From Streptomyces sp. NBC_00572 (GTDB lineage: Bacteria > Actinomycetota > Actinomycetes > Streptomycetales > Streptomycetaceae): a stretch of DNA of 64,000 nucleotides. The notes under the pieces are model-generated. The model was not told the DNA's origin. It saw only the letters and a list, made by a program, of their open reading frames with translations, and searched no databases. The translations under genes were made by a program, and so were the position numbers. Within the stretch, counting starts at the first letter, position 1. Each line of letters starts with the position of its first letter. The stretch lies in the NCBI RefSeq assembly GCF_026341815.1, contig NZ_JAPENX010000001.1:682001-746000 (forward strand). The letters run 5' to 3'. Shown piece after piece: positions 36,548 to 45,565 of this stretch.

Positions 36548-36817
36548 ATGCGTTCCGGGAACGAACCGGCGACCGCGCGCAGTCCCCTGCGCATGCGGTT
36601 CTGGCTGGGCATGTGGGGACTGCTCTGGGCCGCCTTCGGCACGACCGTCTTCTCGCTGGTGGGCCGCCCCGGCTGGGCGGCGGCCTGCGGGGTGCTGTTC
36701 CTGGTGGTCGTGTGCGACCTGGCGATGGTGGTGCACCACATGCGTCAGGGCCCGCACTGGCAGCCGGGCCGGAACATCCCGCCGTACGAACCCGACCACG
36801 GCGGCACGGGACGCTGA
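36548..36817 (+). CDS. DUF6343-like small membrane protein
   Basis: An 89-residue protein. ATG 36548 (MRSGNEPATARSPLRMRFWL) is preferred to the in-frame ATG 36536 because family members start MRxGxEPxTARSPLR. Two membrane helices follow (about 20-38 and 45-65), then a conserved tail with GPHWQPGRNIPPYEP. I recall this as a Streptomyces-restricted family without known function. It follows the lipoprotein gene by 75 bp. Confidence 0.75.
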   Translation: MRSGNEPATARSPLRMRFWLGMWGLLWAAFGTTVFSLVGRPGWAAACGVLFLVVVCDLAMVVHHMRQGPHWQPGRNIPPYEPDHGGTGR

Positions 36818-36836
36818 GCGCCCCGCCGCGCCGGCC

Positions 36837-37205
36837 CTACTGCTCCGTGTCGAAGCCCGCGGCCTGGAGGTACTCCGGCTTCGGGTCGAGCGCCGCGGCG
36901 AGGCGGAAGTGCCGGGTGGCCTGGGCGGTCAGACCCGAGCGCTCGAACGTACGGGCAAGGGCGAAGTGCGCGAACGCGTTGTCCGGCTCGCGCTCCAGGA
37001 CCAGCTCGAACTCCAGCTGCGCCGGACGCAGCTGCGCGGCGGCGAAGAACGCCCGGGCCCGCAGCAGGCGCGCGGCGGTGTTCTCGGGGTGCGCGGCGAT
37101 CACGGAGTCCAGCAGCTTCACGGCACCACGGGGATCCCGGGCGGCCAGCAGGTGCTCGGCGGCGCGGAAGTCGATGACGTGCGTTTCCGGGTTTCTGTCG
37201 GCCAC
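36837..37205 (-). CDS. Tetratricopeptide repeat protein
   Basis: A 122-residue soluble protein. GTG 37205 has AAGGA at a good distance and starts at the conserved ADRNPETHVIDFRAAEHLLAA region. Three helical repeats follow with TPR-like spacing: RDPRGAVKLLDSVIAAHPEN, AARLLRARAFFAAAQLRPAQ and AFAHFALARTFERSGLTAQA, each about 34 residues apart. TPRs bind partner proteins, and the partner is unknown. It ends convergently with the small membrane gene, 19 bp apart. Confidence 0.83.
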   Translation of the reverse strand: MADRNPETHVIDFRAAEHLLAARDPRGAVKLLDSVIAAHPENTAARLLRARAFFAAAQLRPAQLEFELVLEREPDNAFAHFALARTFERSGLTAQATRHFRLAAALDPKPEYLQAAGFDTEQ

Positions 37206-37362
37206 GATGGAATCCTTCCCCTCGATCCGATGGTTGAACACCGGACCCGGCACCCTCATTCCGCCGGGCGCCCACGCGGACGGGCCCCGGCCACGGTCCA
37301 CCGGACACCCTCCCGGTCGTGCCAGAGGTCGCGGGCCGGGCGGGACACCTTCCGGACGCGGC

Positions 37363-37968
37363 CTAGGGGGTGTCCGCCGCCCTGCGCTCCAGCTCGTCCC
37401 AGACCTTGCGTACCTGGGGTTCGAGCGCGTCGAGCGGTCCGTCGTTGTCGATCACGAGGTCCGCGACGGCAAGACGCTGCGCGCGCGTGGCCTGGGCGGC
37501 CATCCGGGCCCGCGCCTCGGACTCGACCATGCCGCGGAGCCGTACGAGGCGGTCGAGCTGGGTCTCCGGGGACGCGTCCACCACCACGACCAGGTCGTAC
37601 AGCGGTGCGAGCCCGTTCTCGGTGAGCAGGGGCACGTCGTGGACGACGACGTCTCCCGTACCCGCCAGGCTCTCCAGTTCCGCCGACCGTGCCCCGACCA
37701 GGGGGTGGACGATGGCGTTGAGGGTGGCGAGGCGGGCGACGTCGGCGAAGACGATGGAGCCGAGCTTCGGCCGGTCGAGCGCCCCCTCCCCGGTCAGGAC
37801 GTCCTCCCCGAAGGCCTCGACGACGGCCGCGAGCCCCGGTGTCCCGGGCTCGACGACCTCGCGGGCGATCCGGTCCGCGTCGATCAGCACGGCCCCGTAC
37901 GAGACGAGCAGCCGTGACACTTCGCTCTTGCCGGCGCCGATCCCGCCGGTCAGGCCCACCTTCAGCAT
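37363..37968 (-). CDS. coaE: Dephospho-CoA kinase
   Basis: A 201-residue kinase that performs the last step of coenzyme A synthesis, phosphorylating the 3'-hydroxyl of dephospho-CoA. It starts at ATG 37968, as in other CoaE proteins ([18 protein letters not shown]). The P-loop is GGIGAGKS (8-15), the CoA-domain motif [18 protein letters not shown] lies at about 29-46, [10 protein letters not shown] is present, and the lid region [19 protein letters not shown] (about 130-148) is normal. Single-gene unit between the TPR gene and the PAC2 gene, all on the minus strand. Confidence 0.96.
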   Translation of the reverse strand: MLKVGLTGGIGAGKSEVSRLLVSYGAVLIDADRIAREVVEPGTPGLAAVVEAFGEDVLTGEGALDRPKLGSIVFADVARLATLNAIVHPLVGARSAELESLAGTGDVVVHDVPLLTENGLAPLYDLVVVVDASPETQLDRLVRLRGMVESEARARMAAQATRAQRLAVADLVIDNDGPLDALEPQVRKVWDELERRAADTP

Positions 37969-37999
37969 GAGCGGCAGCTTAGGGCCTGCCCCGGACGGG

Positions 38000-38938
38000 T
38001 CAGGCGTCGCCCTCCCGCTCGGCGAGGAAGCGCTCGAACTCGCGGCCCAGCTCGTCCGCCGACGGCAGGTCGACGGGCTCGGCGACCAGGCTGCCGCGGG
38101 TCTCGGCACCGGCCGCCGCGTCGTACTGGTGCTCAAGGCCCTGCACGAGCGCGACCAGCTCCTCGTCGCCCTCGCCGATCTGGCGGTCGATCTCGGTCTG
38201 GGTGCGCCGGGCCTCGGTCCGCAGGGAGTGGGCGACGCCGGGGAGGACGAGGCCGGTGGCGGCGGTGACGGCCTCCAGGGCGGTCAGCGCCGCGTCCGGG
38301 TACGAGGAGCGGGCGACGTAGTGCGGGACGTGCGCGGCGACACCGAGGGTGTCGTGGCCGGACTCGGTGAGCCGGTACTCGACGAGGGCCTCGGCGCTGC
38401 CGGGAACCTGGGCCTCGTCGAAGGGGCTGCGGTGGCCGGGCATGAGGTCGGTGCGGCTGCCGTGCGGGGTGAGGCCGACGGGCCGGGTGTGCGGCACGCC
38501 CATGGGGATGCCGTGGAAGTTGACGGAGAGGCGCACGCCGAGGCGCTCGATGATCTGCCGGACGGCGACGGCGAAGCGCTCCCACTCCACGTCGGGCTCC
38601 GGGCCCGAGAGGACGAGGAAGGGGGCGCCGGTGGCGTCCTGGACGAGGCGGACCTCGATGGACGGCGTCTCGTACGCGGTCCACCGGTCGCGCCGGAAGG
38701 TCAGCAGCGGGCGGCGGGCACGGTAGTCCACCAGCCGGTCGTGGTCGAAGCGGGCCACGAGCTGGTGGGGCAGGGTGTCGAGCAGGCCCTCGATGATCTG
38801 CTCACCGGTCTCCCCCGCGTCGATGTAGCCGTCGAAGTGGTACAGCATGACCAGCCCGGCCGACTCCTGCGCCAGTGCCAGGTCGACGACAGCCAGGCCC
38901 TTGGTGTCCCATTCGTACAAATCCTGGGGATCAAGCAC
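38000..38938 (-). CDS. PAC2 family protein (proteasome assembly chaperone-like)
   Basis: A 312-residue protein. GTG 38938 follows GGAGGAG and begins at [18 protein letters not shown], the usual N-terminus. The PAC2 core is visible in [20 protein letters not shown] (about 28-47), [19 protein letters not shown] and [20 protein letters not shown]. Homologues assemble proteasomes in eukaryotes and archaea; actinobacterial members are widespread, with an unclear link to the bacterial proteasome. The C-terminus is helical and charged. It lies upstream of coaE on the same strand, 31 bp away. Confidence 0.88.
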   Translation of the reverse strand: MLDPQDLYEWDTKGLAVVDLALAQESAGLVMLYHFDGYIDAGETGEQIIEGLLDTLPHQLVARFDHDRLVDYRARRPLLTFRRDRWTAYETPSIEVRLVQDATGAPFLVLSGPEPDVEWERFAVAVRQIIERLGVRLSVNFHGIPMGVPHTRPVGLTPHGSRTDLMPGHRSPFDEAQVPGSAEALVEYRLTESGHDTLGVAAHVPHYVARSSYPDAALTALEAVTAATGLVLPGVAHSLRTEARRTQTEIDRQIGEGDEELVALVQGLEHQYDAAAGAETRGSLVAEPVDLPSADELGREFERFLAEREGDA

Positions 38939-39089
38939 GATTACCGCTCCTCCTCGTGTTCTCTCTGAAAACGTCTCGGGCGGCACCGCCATTCCCGTGC
39001 CGCACGATCTTCCGGCGGTCGATCTCCCGGCGGGAGCGGGTCGGCCTCCCGGCGGGGCGCGGGGCGAACTCCGGCCACTGGTCCAGACC

Positions 39090-39118
39090 TTGACAGGGCC
39101 ATCACCTCTCCCTACCGT
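39090..39118 (+). promoter_or_regulatory. Promoter of the beta-helix gene
   Basis: TTGACA (39090-39095), a 17-bp spacer and TACCGT (39113-39118) form an excellent vegetative-type promoter 83 bp before the start codon. TSS is expected near 39125. Confidence 0.7.
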
Positions 39119-39139
39119 CTCGGGACAGCATCGCGTTCA

Positions 39140-39151
39140 GCATCTAGACCA
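39140..39151 (+). promoter_or_regulatory. Partial DasR-like (dre) site
   Basis: GCATCTAGACCA keeps the right half and centre of the dre consensus (TGGTCTAGACCA) but differs at its first three bases. It lies just downstream of the predicted transcript start of a secreted polysaccharide-type gene. It is too degenerate to call with confidence. Confidence 0.25.
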
Positions 39152-39200
39152 ACGTGCACATACAGGAACACCCCTCGCCCCCGCACGGAAGGCATCCCCC

Positions 39201-40148
39201 ATGCGCACCCGAACGCTGCTCCTCCCCCTGCTCCCGGCGCTCCTCGCCGCCCCCCTCGTCGCCACGCCCGCCTCGGCGGCGACCGTCGAGGTCTCGACCG
39301 CCGCCCAGCTGAAGACCGCGCTGGCCAACGCCCGGCCGGGCGACACGATCCACCTCGCGGACGGCACGTACACCGGGAACTTCAAGGCCACGACCCCGGG
39401 CACCTCCTCGGCCCGGATCACCCTGACCGGCTCCTCCCGCGCGGTGCTGACCGCCGGCGGCGGCTACGGACTGCACCTCAACGGCGCCTCGTACTGGACG
39501 GTCAAGGGCGTCACCGTGAGCGGCGGCCAGAAGGGGATCATGGCCGACACCGCGGACGGCGTGGTGATCGACGGGGTGACCGTGCACGACCTGGACATGG
39601 AGGGCGTGCACTTCCGCAACTCCAGCAAGAACGGCGTCATCAAGAACTCGAAGATCTACGACACCGGGAACGACGGCCGGGGCATGGGCGAGGGCGTGTA
39701 CGTCGGGACCGCCGGCAACCTCGGCGACCGCAGCGACAACGCGCAGATCCTGAACAACGTCATCGGGCCGGACGTCGGCGGCGAGAGCGTCGACATCAAG
39801 GAGGGCACCACCGGGGCGCGGATCGTCGGCAACACCTTCGACGGGCGCGGTCTGACCGGCGCCAACTTCGACGACTCCTGGGTCGATGTGAAGGGCAACG
39901 GCGTCCTCGTCGAGAACAACACCGGCGTGAACACGACGAACAACGGCTTCGAGACGCACACGCAGCAGAGCGGCTGGGGCTGCGGCACCGTCTTCAAGGG
40001 CAACCGCTCGACCCTGACGGGCGCGACCGGCGCGCAGCGGCTCGCGATCAACGTCACCAACCGGAGCGGCTCCTGCCCGACCACGGTCTACGCCTCGAAC
40101 ACGGTGACCGGCGGGAACGGCCTGACGAACATCCCCGTCACGCCCTGA
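39201..40148 (+). CDS. Secreted right-handed beta-helix protein (pectate lyase-like)
   Basis: A 315-residue exported protein from ATG 39201 with GGAAGG upstream. The signal peptide (TRTLLLPLLPALLAAPLVATPASA) ends near residue 28. The mature protein begins with VSTAAQLKTALANARPGDTIHLADGTY, shown here only as the typical pectin-lyase-fold entry, and continues with repeating coils (GVTVSGGQKGI, GVTVHDLDMEG, NSKIYDTGNDG, NNVIGPDVGGES). Two Cys near the end (GCGTVF, GSCPTTV) may pair. The fold is shared by pectate lyases and other polysaccharide enzymes. I see no unmistakable calcium/Arg catalytic set, so the exact activity is open. Confidence 0.83.
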   Translation: MRTRTLLLPLLPALLAAPLVATPASAATVEVSTAAQLKTALANARPGDTIHLADGTYTGNFKATTPGTSSARITLTGSSRAVLTAGGGYGLHLNGASYWTVKGVTVSGGQKGIMADTADGVVIDGVTVHDLDMEGVHFRNSSKNGVIKNSKIYDTGNDGRGMGEGVYVGTAGNLGDRSDNAQILNNVIGPDVGGESVDIKEGTTGARIVGNTFDGRGLTGANFDDSWVDVKGNGVLVENNTGVNTTNNGFETHTQQSGWGCGTVFKGNRSTLTGATGAQRLAINVTNRSGSCPTTVYASNTVTGGNGLTNIPVTP

Positions 40149-40183
40149 GGGCCGACCCGTCGGGAACAGGCCCGGGAAATGAC

Positions 40184-40217
40184 CGAGGCCCGCTCCCCCG
40201 AAGGGGAGCGGGCCTCG
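40184..40217. terminator. Bidirectional terminator between beta-helix gene and rpsA
   Basis: A 15-bp perfect stem (40184-40198 with 40203-40217) closed by a CGAA loop lies between two convergent stops. The minus-strand side, serving rpsA, is followed by a T-containing stretch. Confidence 0.85.
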
Positions 40218-40252
40218 ATTCGCTAGCGGCTAGCGCTCAGCTCAGAGCCTGT

Positions 40253-41758
40253 TCAGCTCTGGCCGCCGGCCAGCTTCTCGCGCAGGGCGGCAAGCGCCTC
40301 GTCCGACGCCAGGGCGCCGGAGGTGTCGTCCGACTCCGAGGAGTACGAACCACCCGAGATACCCGCACCGGCGTTGCCGGCGGCCGGGGCGGCAGCACCC
40401 TCGGCAGCGGCGGCCTCGTCGGCCTCGCGGGACTTGATGACCTGAGCCTGGTGCTGCTCGAAGCGAGACTGCGCCTCGGCGTACTGGGTCTCCCAGGCCT
40501 CGCGCTGGGTCTCGAAGCCCTCGAGCCAGTCGTTGGTCTCGGGGTCGAAGCCCTCGGGGTAGATGTAGTTGCCCTGGTCGTCGTAGGACGCGGCCATGCC
40601 GTACAGGGTCGGGTCGAACTCGACCGAGGCCGGGTCGGCACCGAAGGACTCGTTGGCCTGCTTCAGCGAGAGGCTGATGCGACGACGCTCGAGGTCGATG
40701 TCGATGACCTTGACGAAGATCTCGTCGTTGACCTGGACGACCTGCTCCGGGATCTCCACGTGGCGCTCGGCCAGCTCGGAGATGTGGACCAGACCCTCGA
40801 TGCCCTCGTCCACGCGGACGAACGCACCGAACGGAACCAGCTTGGTGACCTTACCCGGGACGACCTGACCGATCTGGTGCGTCCGGGCGAACTGCTGCCA
40901 CGGGTCCTCCTGCGTCGCCTTCAGCGACAGGGAGACACGCTCGCGGTCCATGTCCACGTCGAGAACCTCGACGGTGACCTCCTGGCCGACCTCGACAACC
41001 TCGGACGGGTGGTCGATGTGCTTCCAGGACAGCTCGGAGACGTGCACGAGACCGTCGACGCCACCCAGGTCCACGAAGGCACCGAAGTTGACGATCGAGG
41101 AAACGACGCCGGAGCGGACCTGACCCTTCTGCAGGGTGGTGAGGAACGTCTGGCGAACCTCGGACTGGGTCTGCTCGAGCCAGGCACGGCGGGACAGGAC
41201 CACGTTGTTGCGGTTCTTGTCCAGCTCGATGATCTTCGCCTCGAGCTCCTTGCCCACGTAGGGCTGGAGGTCGCGGACGCGACGCATCTCGACGAGGGAG
41301 GCAGGCAGGAAGCCACGGAGGCCGATGTCGAGGATGAGACCACCCTTGACGACCTCGATGACGGTACCGGTGACGATGCCGTCTTCTTCCTTGATCTTCT
41401 CGATCGTGCCCCAGGCACGCTCGTACTGAGCGCGCTTCTTGGACAGGATCAGGCGGCCTTCCTTGTCCTCCTTCTGGAGAACCAGGGCCTCGATCTCGTC
41501 GCCAACCTTGACGACCTCGTTCGGGTCGACATCGTGCTTGATCGAGAGCTCACGGCTCGGGATCACGCCTTCGGTCTTGTAACCGATGTCGAGCAGGACC
41601 TCGTCCCGGTCGACCTTCACGATGACGCCGTCGACGATGTCGCCGTCGTTGAAGTACTTGATCGTCTCGTCGATCGCGGCGAGGAATGCTTCCTCGTCAC
41701 CGATGTCGTTGACCGCAACCTGCGGGGTGGTGGCGGTGGTCTCGGTGCTGCTCGTCAT
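40253..41758 (-). CDS. rpsA: 30S ribosomal protein S1
   Basis: A 501-residue translation protein that binds mRNA at the small subunit. ATG 41758 gives MTSSTETTATTPQVAVNDIG, the usual Streptomyces start. Four S1 RNA-binding repeats follow: about 37-105 (GDIVDGVIVKVDRDEVLLDIG), 123-185, 208-277 (GQVRSGVVSSIVNFGAFVDLGG, in parts) and 295-364 (GQVVPGKVTKLVPFGAFVRV). Repeats 3 and 4 are the most canonical. The C-terminal 130 residues are acidic, Gln/Ala-rich and shared by actinobacterial S1 proteins. Codon use is the most biased in the window, as expected for a highly expressed gene. A strong promoter and structured leader precede it. Confidence 0.97.
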   Translation of the reverse strand: MTSSTETTATTPQVAVNDIGDEEAFLAAIDETIKYFNDGDIVDGVIVKVDRDEVLLDIGYKTEGVIPSRELSIKHDVDPNEVVKVGDEIEALVLQKEDKEGRLILSKKRAQYERAWGTIEKIKEEDGIVTGTVIEVVKGGLILDIGLRGFLPASLVEMRRVRDLQPYVGKELEAKIIELDKNRNNVVLSRRAWLEQTQSEVRQTFLTTLQKGQVRSGVVSSIVNFGAFVDLGGVDGLVHVSELSWKHIDHPSEVVEVGQEVTVEVLDVDMDRERVSLSLKATQEDPWQQFARTHQIGQVVPGKVTKLVPFGAFVRVDEGIEGLVHISELAERHVEIPEQVVQVNDEIFVKVIDIDLERRRISLSLKQANESFGADPASVEFDPTLYGMAASYDDQGNYIYPEGFDPETNDWLEGFETQREAWETQYAEAQSRFEQHQAQVIKSREADEAAAAEGAAAPAAGNAGAGISGGSYSSESDDTSGALASDEALAALREKLAGGQS

Positions 41759-41845
41759 GTGGGTAAGGGCTCCGGTTACGGACAGAAAGTCGTAGGTACT
41801 GCTACGCCGAGAGCCCGTATCGCACCAAGAAGCCGGACAGCCAAT

Positions 41846-41877
41846 GAGGCCCCCTTCCCGCGAACGGGAGGAGCCTC
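41846..41877 (-). promoter_or_regulatory. UUCG-capped hairpin in the rpsA leader
   Basis: On the minus strand GAGGCTCCTCCCG (41877-41865), TTCG and CGGGAAGGGGGCCTC (41860-41846) can fold into a long stem with a small bulge and an extra-stable UUCG loop. It lies in the rpsA leader about 90 nt before the start codon. It may act as an attenuator, stabiliser or S1 autoregulatory element. Its function is unproven. Confidence 0.5.
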
Positions 41878-41954
41878 GAAAACCGAGGGGACATACAACA
41901 GGTACGAGCGCGGCCTGCTCCGTCTGAGGCGCGCAGGCCCGCAGCGCAACCTTT

Positions 41955-41983
41955 AGCATACGGGGGCAGCCGGACAGGGTCAA
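41955..41983 (-). promoter_or_regulatory. rpsA promoter
   Basis: Minus strand TTGACC (41983-41978), 17-bp spacer, TATGCT (41960-41955): a near-ideal vegetative promoter. Transcript start is expected near 41948, giving a leader of about 190 nt. Confidence 0.8.
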
Positions 41984-42104
41984 TGCGCGAAGCGCGCACC
42001 CGGGGCAGATCTGCTCAACTCCGGCACCAACTTGCGTCCTTCCACGCCTCATCGGCGGGAACCGCGCACAGCGGCACTGAGCGCAAACTACATCGGCGGG
42101 CGAG

Positions 42105-42944
42105 ATGAACCAAGAGTACGAACACGAAGTCCCCTCCGACTCGGCCGAGGAGGAGGCGGAGGCGACCCGGCGTGACGCAGGGGACGCGGAGAGCAGTCGG
42201 GCGAGCCGTGGCTGGTGGGACAGGAACGCCGACGAGTACCAGAGCGATCACGGATCGTTCCTCGGCGACGACCGGTTCGTCTGGGGTCCGGAGGGGCTCG
42301 ACGAGGCCGAGGCCGGGCTCCTCGGCCCTGCCTCCTCCCTGAAGGGCCTCGCCGTCCTGGAGATCGGCGCGGGCGCGGCGCAGTGCTCGCGGTGGCTGGC
42401 GGCGCAGGGGGCGCGGCCGGTGGCCCTCGACCTCTCGCACCGGCAGCTCCAGCACGCGCTGCGGATCGGCGGGGACGTGCCTCTGGTGGAGGCCGACGCC
42501 GGTGACCTGCCCTTCCGGGACGGCTCCTTCGATCTGGCGTGTTCGGCGTACGGCGCGGTGCCGTTCGTGGCCGACCCGGTGAAGGTGTTCCGTGAGGTGC
42601 GGCGGGTGCTGCGGCCCGGTGGCCGGTGGGTGTTCTCGGTGACGCACCCGATCCGGTGGGCGTTCCCCGACGAGCCCGGCCCCGAGGGCCTCTCGATCGC
42701 CGCCTCCTACTTCGACCGCACCCCTTATGTGGAGCAGGACGAGGAGGGGCGTGCGGTGTACGTGGAGCACCACCGGACCGTCGGTGACCGGGTGCGGGAC
42801 GTGGTGGCCGGCGGGTTCCGGCTCCTGGACCTGGTCGAACCTGAGTGGCCGGAATGGAACAGCCAGGAGTGGGGCGGCTGGTCTCCGCTGCGGGGGAACC
42901 TGATCCCGGGCACGGCGATCTTCGTCTGCGAGCGCGAGGATTAG
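42105..42944 (+). CDS. Class I SAM-dependent methyltransferase
   Basis: A 279-residue enzyme from ATG 42105. The acidic N-terminus (about 30 residues) precedes the Rossmann domain. Motif I is VLEIGAGAAQCSRWLAAQG (about 85-103), the adenine-binding acidic strand is PVALDLSHRQL and DLPFRDGSFDLACS is the post-I/II region, followed by the motif III-type RVLRPGGRWVFSV. Conserved downstream WxPDEPGP-like and FDRTPYVE segments match a Streptomyces methyltransferase group. The substrate is unknown. It is divergent from rpsA and ends at an intrinsic terminator. Confidence 0.88.
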   Translation: MNQEYEHEVPSDSAEEEAEATRRDAGDAESSRASRGWWDRNADEYQSDHGSFLGDDRFVWGPEGLDEAEAGLLGPASSLKGLAVLEIGAGAAQCSRWLAAQGARPVALDLSHRQLQHALRIGGDVPLVEADAGDLPFRDGSFDLACSAYGAVPFVADPVKVFREVRRVLRPGGRWVFSVTHPIRWAFPDEPGPEGLSIAASYFDRTPYVEQDEEGRAVYVEHHRTVGDRVRDVVAGGFRLLDLVEPEWPEWNSQEWGGWSPLRGNLIPGTAIFVCERED

Positions 42945-42954
42945 TCCTATTTAT

Positions 42955-42988
42955 AGGTGGGCCCTGTGGACAACGGGGCCCACCTTTT
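42955..42988 (+). terminator. Intrinsic terminator of the methyltransferase gene
   Basis: AGGTGGGCCC (42955-42964) pairs with GGGCCCACCT (42976-42985), followed by TTTT (42985-42988). It is the most classical rho-independent terminator in the window. Confidence 0.85.
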
Positions 42989-43012
42989 CGCGTCGCGTAC
43001 GAGACTGAGTGC

Positions 43013-45565
43013 GTGATCCGAAACGACGCACTCGACCGTCTCCCCGTCCGCCATGCCGTCCCCGAGCTGCTGGCCGCGCTCGACCGGCGCGGTACGGCCG
43101 TGTTGTCCGCGCCTCCCGGCACCGGCAAGACGACGCTGGTGCCGCTCGCCCTCGCGGGTCTCATAGGGGACGGACCGCGGCGGCGGGTCCTGGTGGCCGA
43201 GCCGCGGCGGATGGCGGTCCGGGCGGCGGCCCGGCGGATGGCGTGGCTGCTCGGCGAGGAGGTCGGCTCCACGGTCGGCTTCTCGGTGCGCGGCGAGCGG
43301 CGGACCGGTCCCTCGACCCGGGTCGAGGTGGTGACCACGGGCATCCTGCTCCAGCGGCTCCAGCGCGACCAGGAGCTGGCGGGTGTGGACGTGGTCCTGC
43401 TCGACGAGTGCCACGAGCGGCATCTGGACGCCGACACGGCGATGGCGTTCCTCGTGGACGTGCGGGCCACCCTGCGGCCGGAGCTGAAGCTGATCGCCGC
43501 GTCGGCGACCAGCGACGCGGCGGCCTGGGCGGATCTCCTCACCGTCCTGGACGGCACGGGCCCGGCGCCGGTGGTGTGGAGCAAGGGCGAAGGGCACGGC
43601 TGCCGGGTCTCCTTCGCGGCGCCGCCCTCCGACATCCGGCCGGCGCACGGCACGTGGGTGGACCCGGCGCTGCTCCGGCACGTCGCCGCGACGGTGCGGC
43701 TCGCGATGGAGCGGCACGAGGGAGACGTCCTCTGTTTCCTTCCGGGTACGGGGGAGATCGCGCGGACGGCCGGGATGCTGGCCGACGTCGACGCGGAGGT
43801 GCTCCAGCTGCACGGGCGGGCCCCTGCGGCGGTGCAGGACGCGGTGCTGCGCGGTGCGGAGCCGGGCGGGCGACGCAGAGTGGTGCTCGCGACCTCGGTG
43901 GCGGAGTCCAGCCTGACGGTGCCGGGGGTGCGGATCGTCGTGGACTCGGGGCTCGCCCGTGAGCCGCGCATGGACCACGCCCGGGGTCTCGGCTCGCTGG
44001 CGACGGTGACGGTCTCAGAGGCGACGGCGACCCAGCGCCTGGGCCGGGCCGGCCGTGAGGCCTTCGGTTTCGTCTACCGCTGCTGGGCGGAGACGAGCGA
44101 CGGAGGCAGGCCGCGCTTCCCGTCCCCGGAGATCAAGGTCGCCGACCTGGCGGACTTCGCCCTGCGGGCCGCCTGCTGGGGCGACCCGACGGCGGAGGGG
44201 CTCGCGCTGCTCGACGCTCCGCCCGCCGGGGCGATGACGGCGGCCCGGTCGGTCCTCGACTCGATCGGGGCGGTGGACGCGGACGGCCGGGCCACCGACA
44301 GAGGGGTACGAATGTCCCGGCTGGGGCTCCATCCCCGGCTGGGCCGCGCCCTCCTCGACGGTGCGCCGGAGGTCGGGGTACGACGGGCCGCGGAGGTGGT
44401 GGCGCTGCTCAGCGAGGAGCCGCCGCGCGACTACGGGGACGATCTGGCGGCGGCCTGGCGCGCCGCCCGCCGGGGCGCCGACGGGTACGGCGCCCGCTGG
44501 AAGACGGAGGCGCGCCGACTGGAGCGGTCGGCGGCCGACGCGGTGGGCGGGGGCGCCGGGGCGGGGGCGGCCTCCGCGATCGGCGAGGACGCGGTGGCCG
44601 GTCTGGTGACGGCGCTCGCCTTCCCCGAGCGGGTGGCGAGGGCCCGGGAGCAGGGGGGCTATCTGATGGTGTCGGGCAGCGGGGCGCGGCTCGGCGAGGG
44701 GTCCGGGCTGCGGTCCACTCCGTGGCTGGCCGTGGCGGTGGCGGACCGTACGGCGCGGGACGCCACGGCGCGGGTGCGGCTGGCCGCGGTGGTGGACGAG
44801 GAGATGGCGCGGCGGGCCGCCGGGCATCTGCGGTCCGCGGGTGAGGAGGTCCGTTGGGAGGACGGGGACGTGGTCGCGCGCTCGGTGGACCGGCTCGGCG
44901 CGGTCGAGCTGACGGTCCGGCCGCTCGGGGCGAAGGCCGAGCCCTCGCTCGTACGGGAGGCGCTGCTCGACGGCCTGCGGCGTGAGGGGCTCGGGCTGCT
45001 GCGGTGGAGCCGGGAGGCCGGGGAGCTGCGCGAGCGGCTCGCCTTTCTGCACCGGGAGGTGGGGGAACCCTGGCCGGATGTGGCGGACGAGTCGCTCGTG
45101 GAGCGGGCCGGGGAGTGGCTGGAGCCGGAGCTGTCCCGGGCAGTGCGTCGCGCCGATCTGGGGCGGATCGACGCCGGTGACGCCCTGCGGCGGCTGCTGC
45201 CGTGGGCGTCGGGCGAGGCGGGCCGGCTGGGAGAGCTGGCGCCCGAGCGGATCGAGGTGCCCAGCGGATCGCGGATCCGGGTCGAGTACGGGGGTGAGCG
45301 GCCGGTGCTCGCGGTGAAGCTCCAGGAGATGTTCGGTCTGGCCGAGACCCCTCGGGTGGCCGGTGTCCCGGTGCTCGTCCATCTCCTCTCGCCCGCCGGG
45401 CGGCCGGCGGCGGTGACCGCCGACCTGGCGTCGTTCTGGCGGGACGGCTACCGATCCGTGCGGGCGGAGCTGAGGGGGAGGTACCCGAAGCACCCGTGGC
45501 CCGAGGACCCGTCGGCGGCGGAGCCGACCCGGTTCACGAGCGCGCGGCTCAGACGGGAGGGGTGA
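43013..45565 (+). CDS. hrpB: ATP-dependent helicase HrpB
   Basis: An 850-residue DEAH-family RNA helicase from GTG 43013. Walker A APPGTGKT is at 33-40, motif Ia EPRRMAVRAAARRMA follows, the motif II box is DECH (131-134), motif III is SATSD, motif V is LATSVAESSLTVPGVRIVVDSGL (in parts) and motif VI is QRLGRAGRE. The HrpB-specific C-terminal domain includes the conserved FPERVARAREQGGYLMVSGSG region and ends with PAAVTADLASFW..YPKHPWPEDP. The role in bacteria is poorly defined; loss affects surface traits in some species. It starts 25 bp past the methyltransferase terminator. Confidence 0.95.
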   Translation: MIRNDALDRLPVRHAVPELLAALDRRGTAVLSAPPGTGKTTLVPLALAGLIGDGPRRRVLVAEPRRMAVRAAARRMAWLLGEEVGSTVGFSVRGERRTGPSTRVEVVTTGILLQRLQRDQELAGVDVVLLDECHERHLDADTAMAFLVDVRATLRPELKLIAASATSDAAAWADLLTVLDGTGPAPVVWSKGEGHGCRVSFAAPPSDIRPAHGTWVDPALLRHVAATVRLAMERHEGDVLCFLPGTGEIARTAGMLADVDAEVLQLHGRAPAAVQDAVLRGAEPGGRRRVVLATSVAESSLTVPGVRIVVDSGLAREPRMDHARGLGSLATVTVSEATATQRLGRAGREAFGFVYRCWAETSDGGRPRFPSPEIKVADLADFALRAACWGDPTAEGLALLDAPPAGAMTAARSVLDSIGAVDADGRATDRGVRMSRLGLHPRLGRALLDGAPEVGVRRAAEVVALLSEEPPRDYGDDLAAAWRAARRGADGYGARWKTEARRLERSAADAVGGGAGAGAASAIGEDAVAGLVTALAFPERVARAREQGGYLMVSGSGARLGEGSGLRSTPWLAVAVADRTARDATARVRLAAVVDEEMARRAAGHLRSAGEEVRWEDGDVVARSVDRLGAVELTVRPLGAKAEPSLVREALLDGLRREGLGLLRWSREAGELRERLAFLHREVGEPWPDVADESLVERAGEWLEPELSRAVRRADLGRIDAGDALRRLLPWASGEAGRLGELAPERIEVPSGSRIRVEYGGERPVLAVKLQEMFGLAETPRVAGVPVLVHLLSPAGRPAAVTADLASFWRDGYRSVRAELRGRYPKHPWPEDPSAAEPTRFTSARLRREG

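Larger units (their letters stand above)
41759..42104. other. 346-bp divergent region: rpsA leader and promoter
   Basis: No gene. It contains the roughly 190-nt rpsA 5' leader with a large hairpin, the rpsA promoter (next entries), and about 120 bp to the methyltransferase start, in which I see no clear promoter or strong Shine-Dalgarno sequence. Confidence 0.7.

Noticed and set aside
41802-41999. 65-codon minus-strand frame in the rpsA leader
   Set aside because: Its start lies upstream of the predicted rpsA promoter, so it would not be fully transcribed, and it has no ribosome site or known domain.
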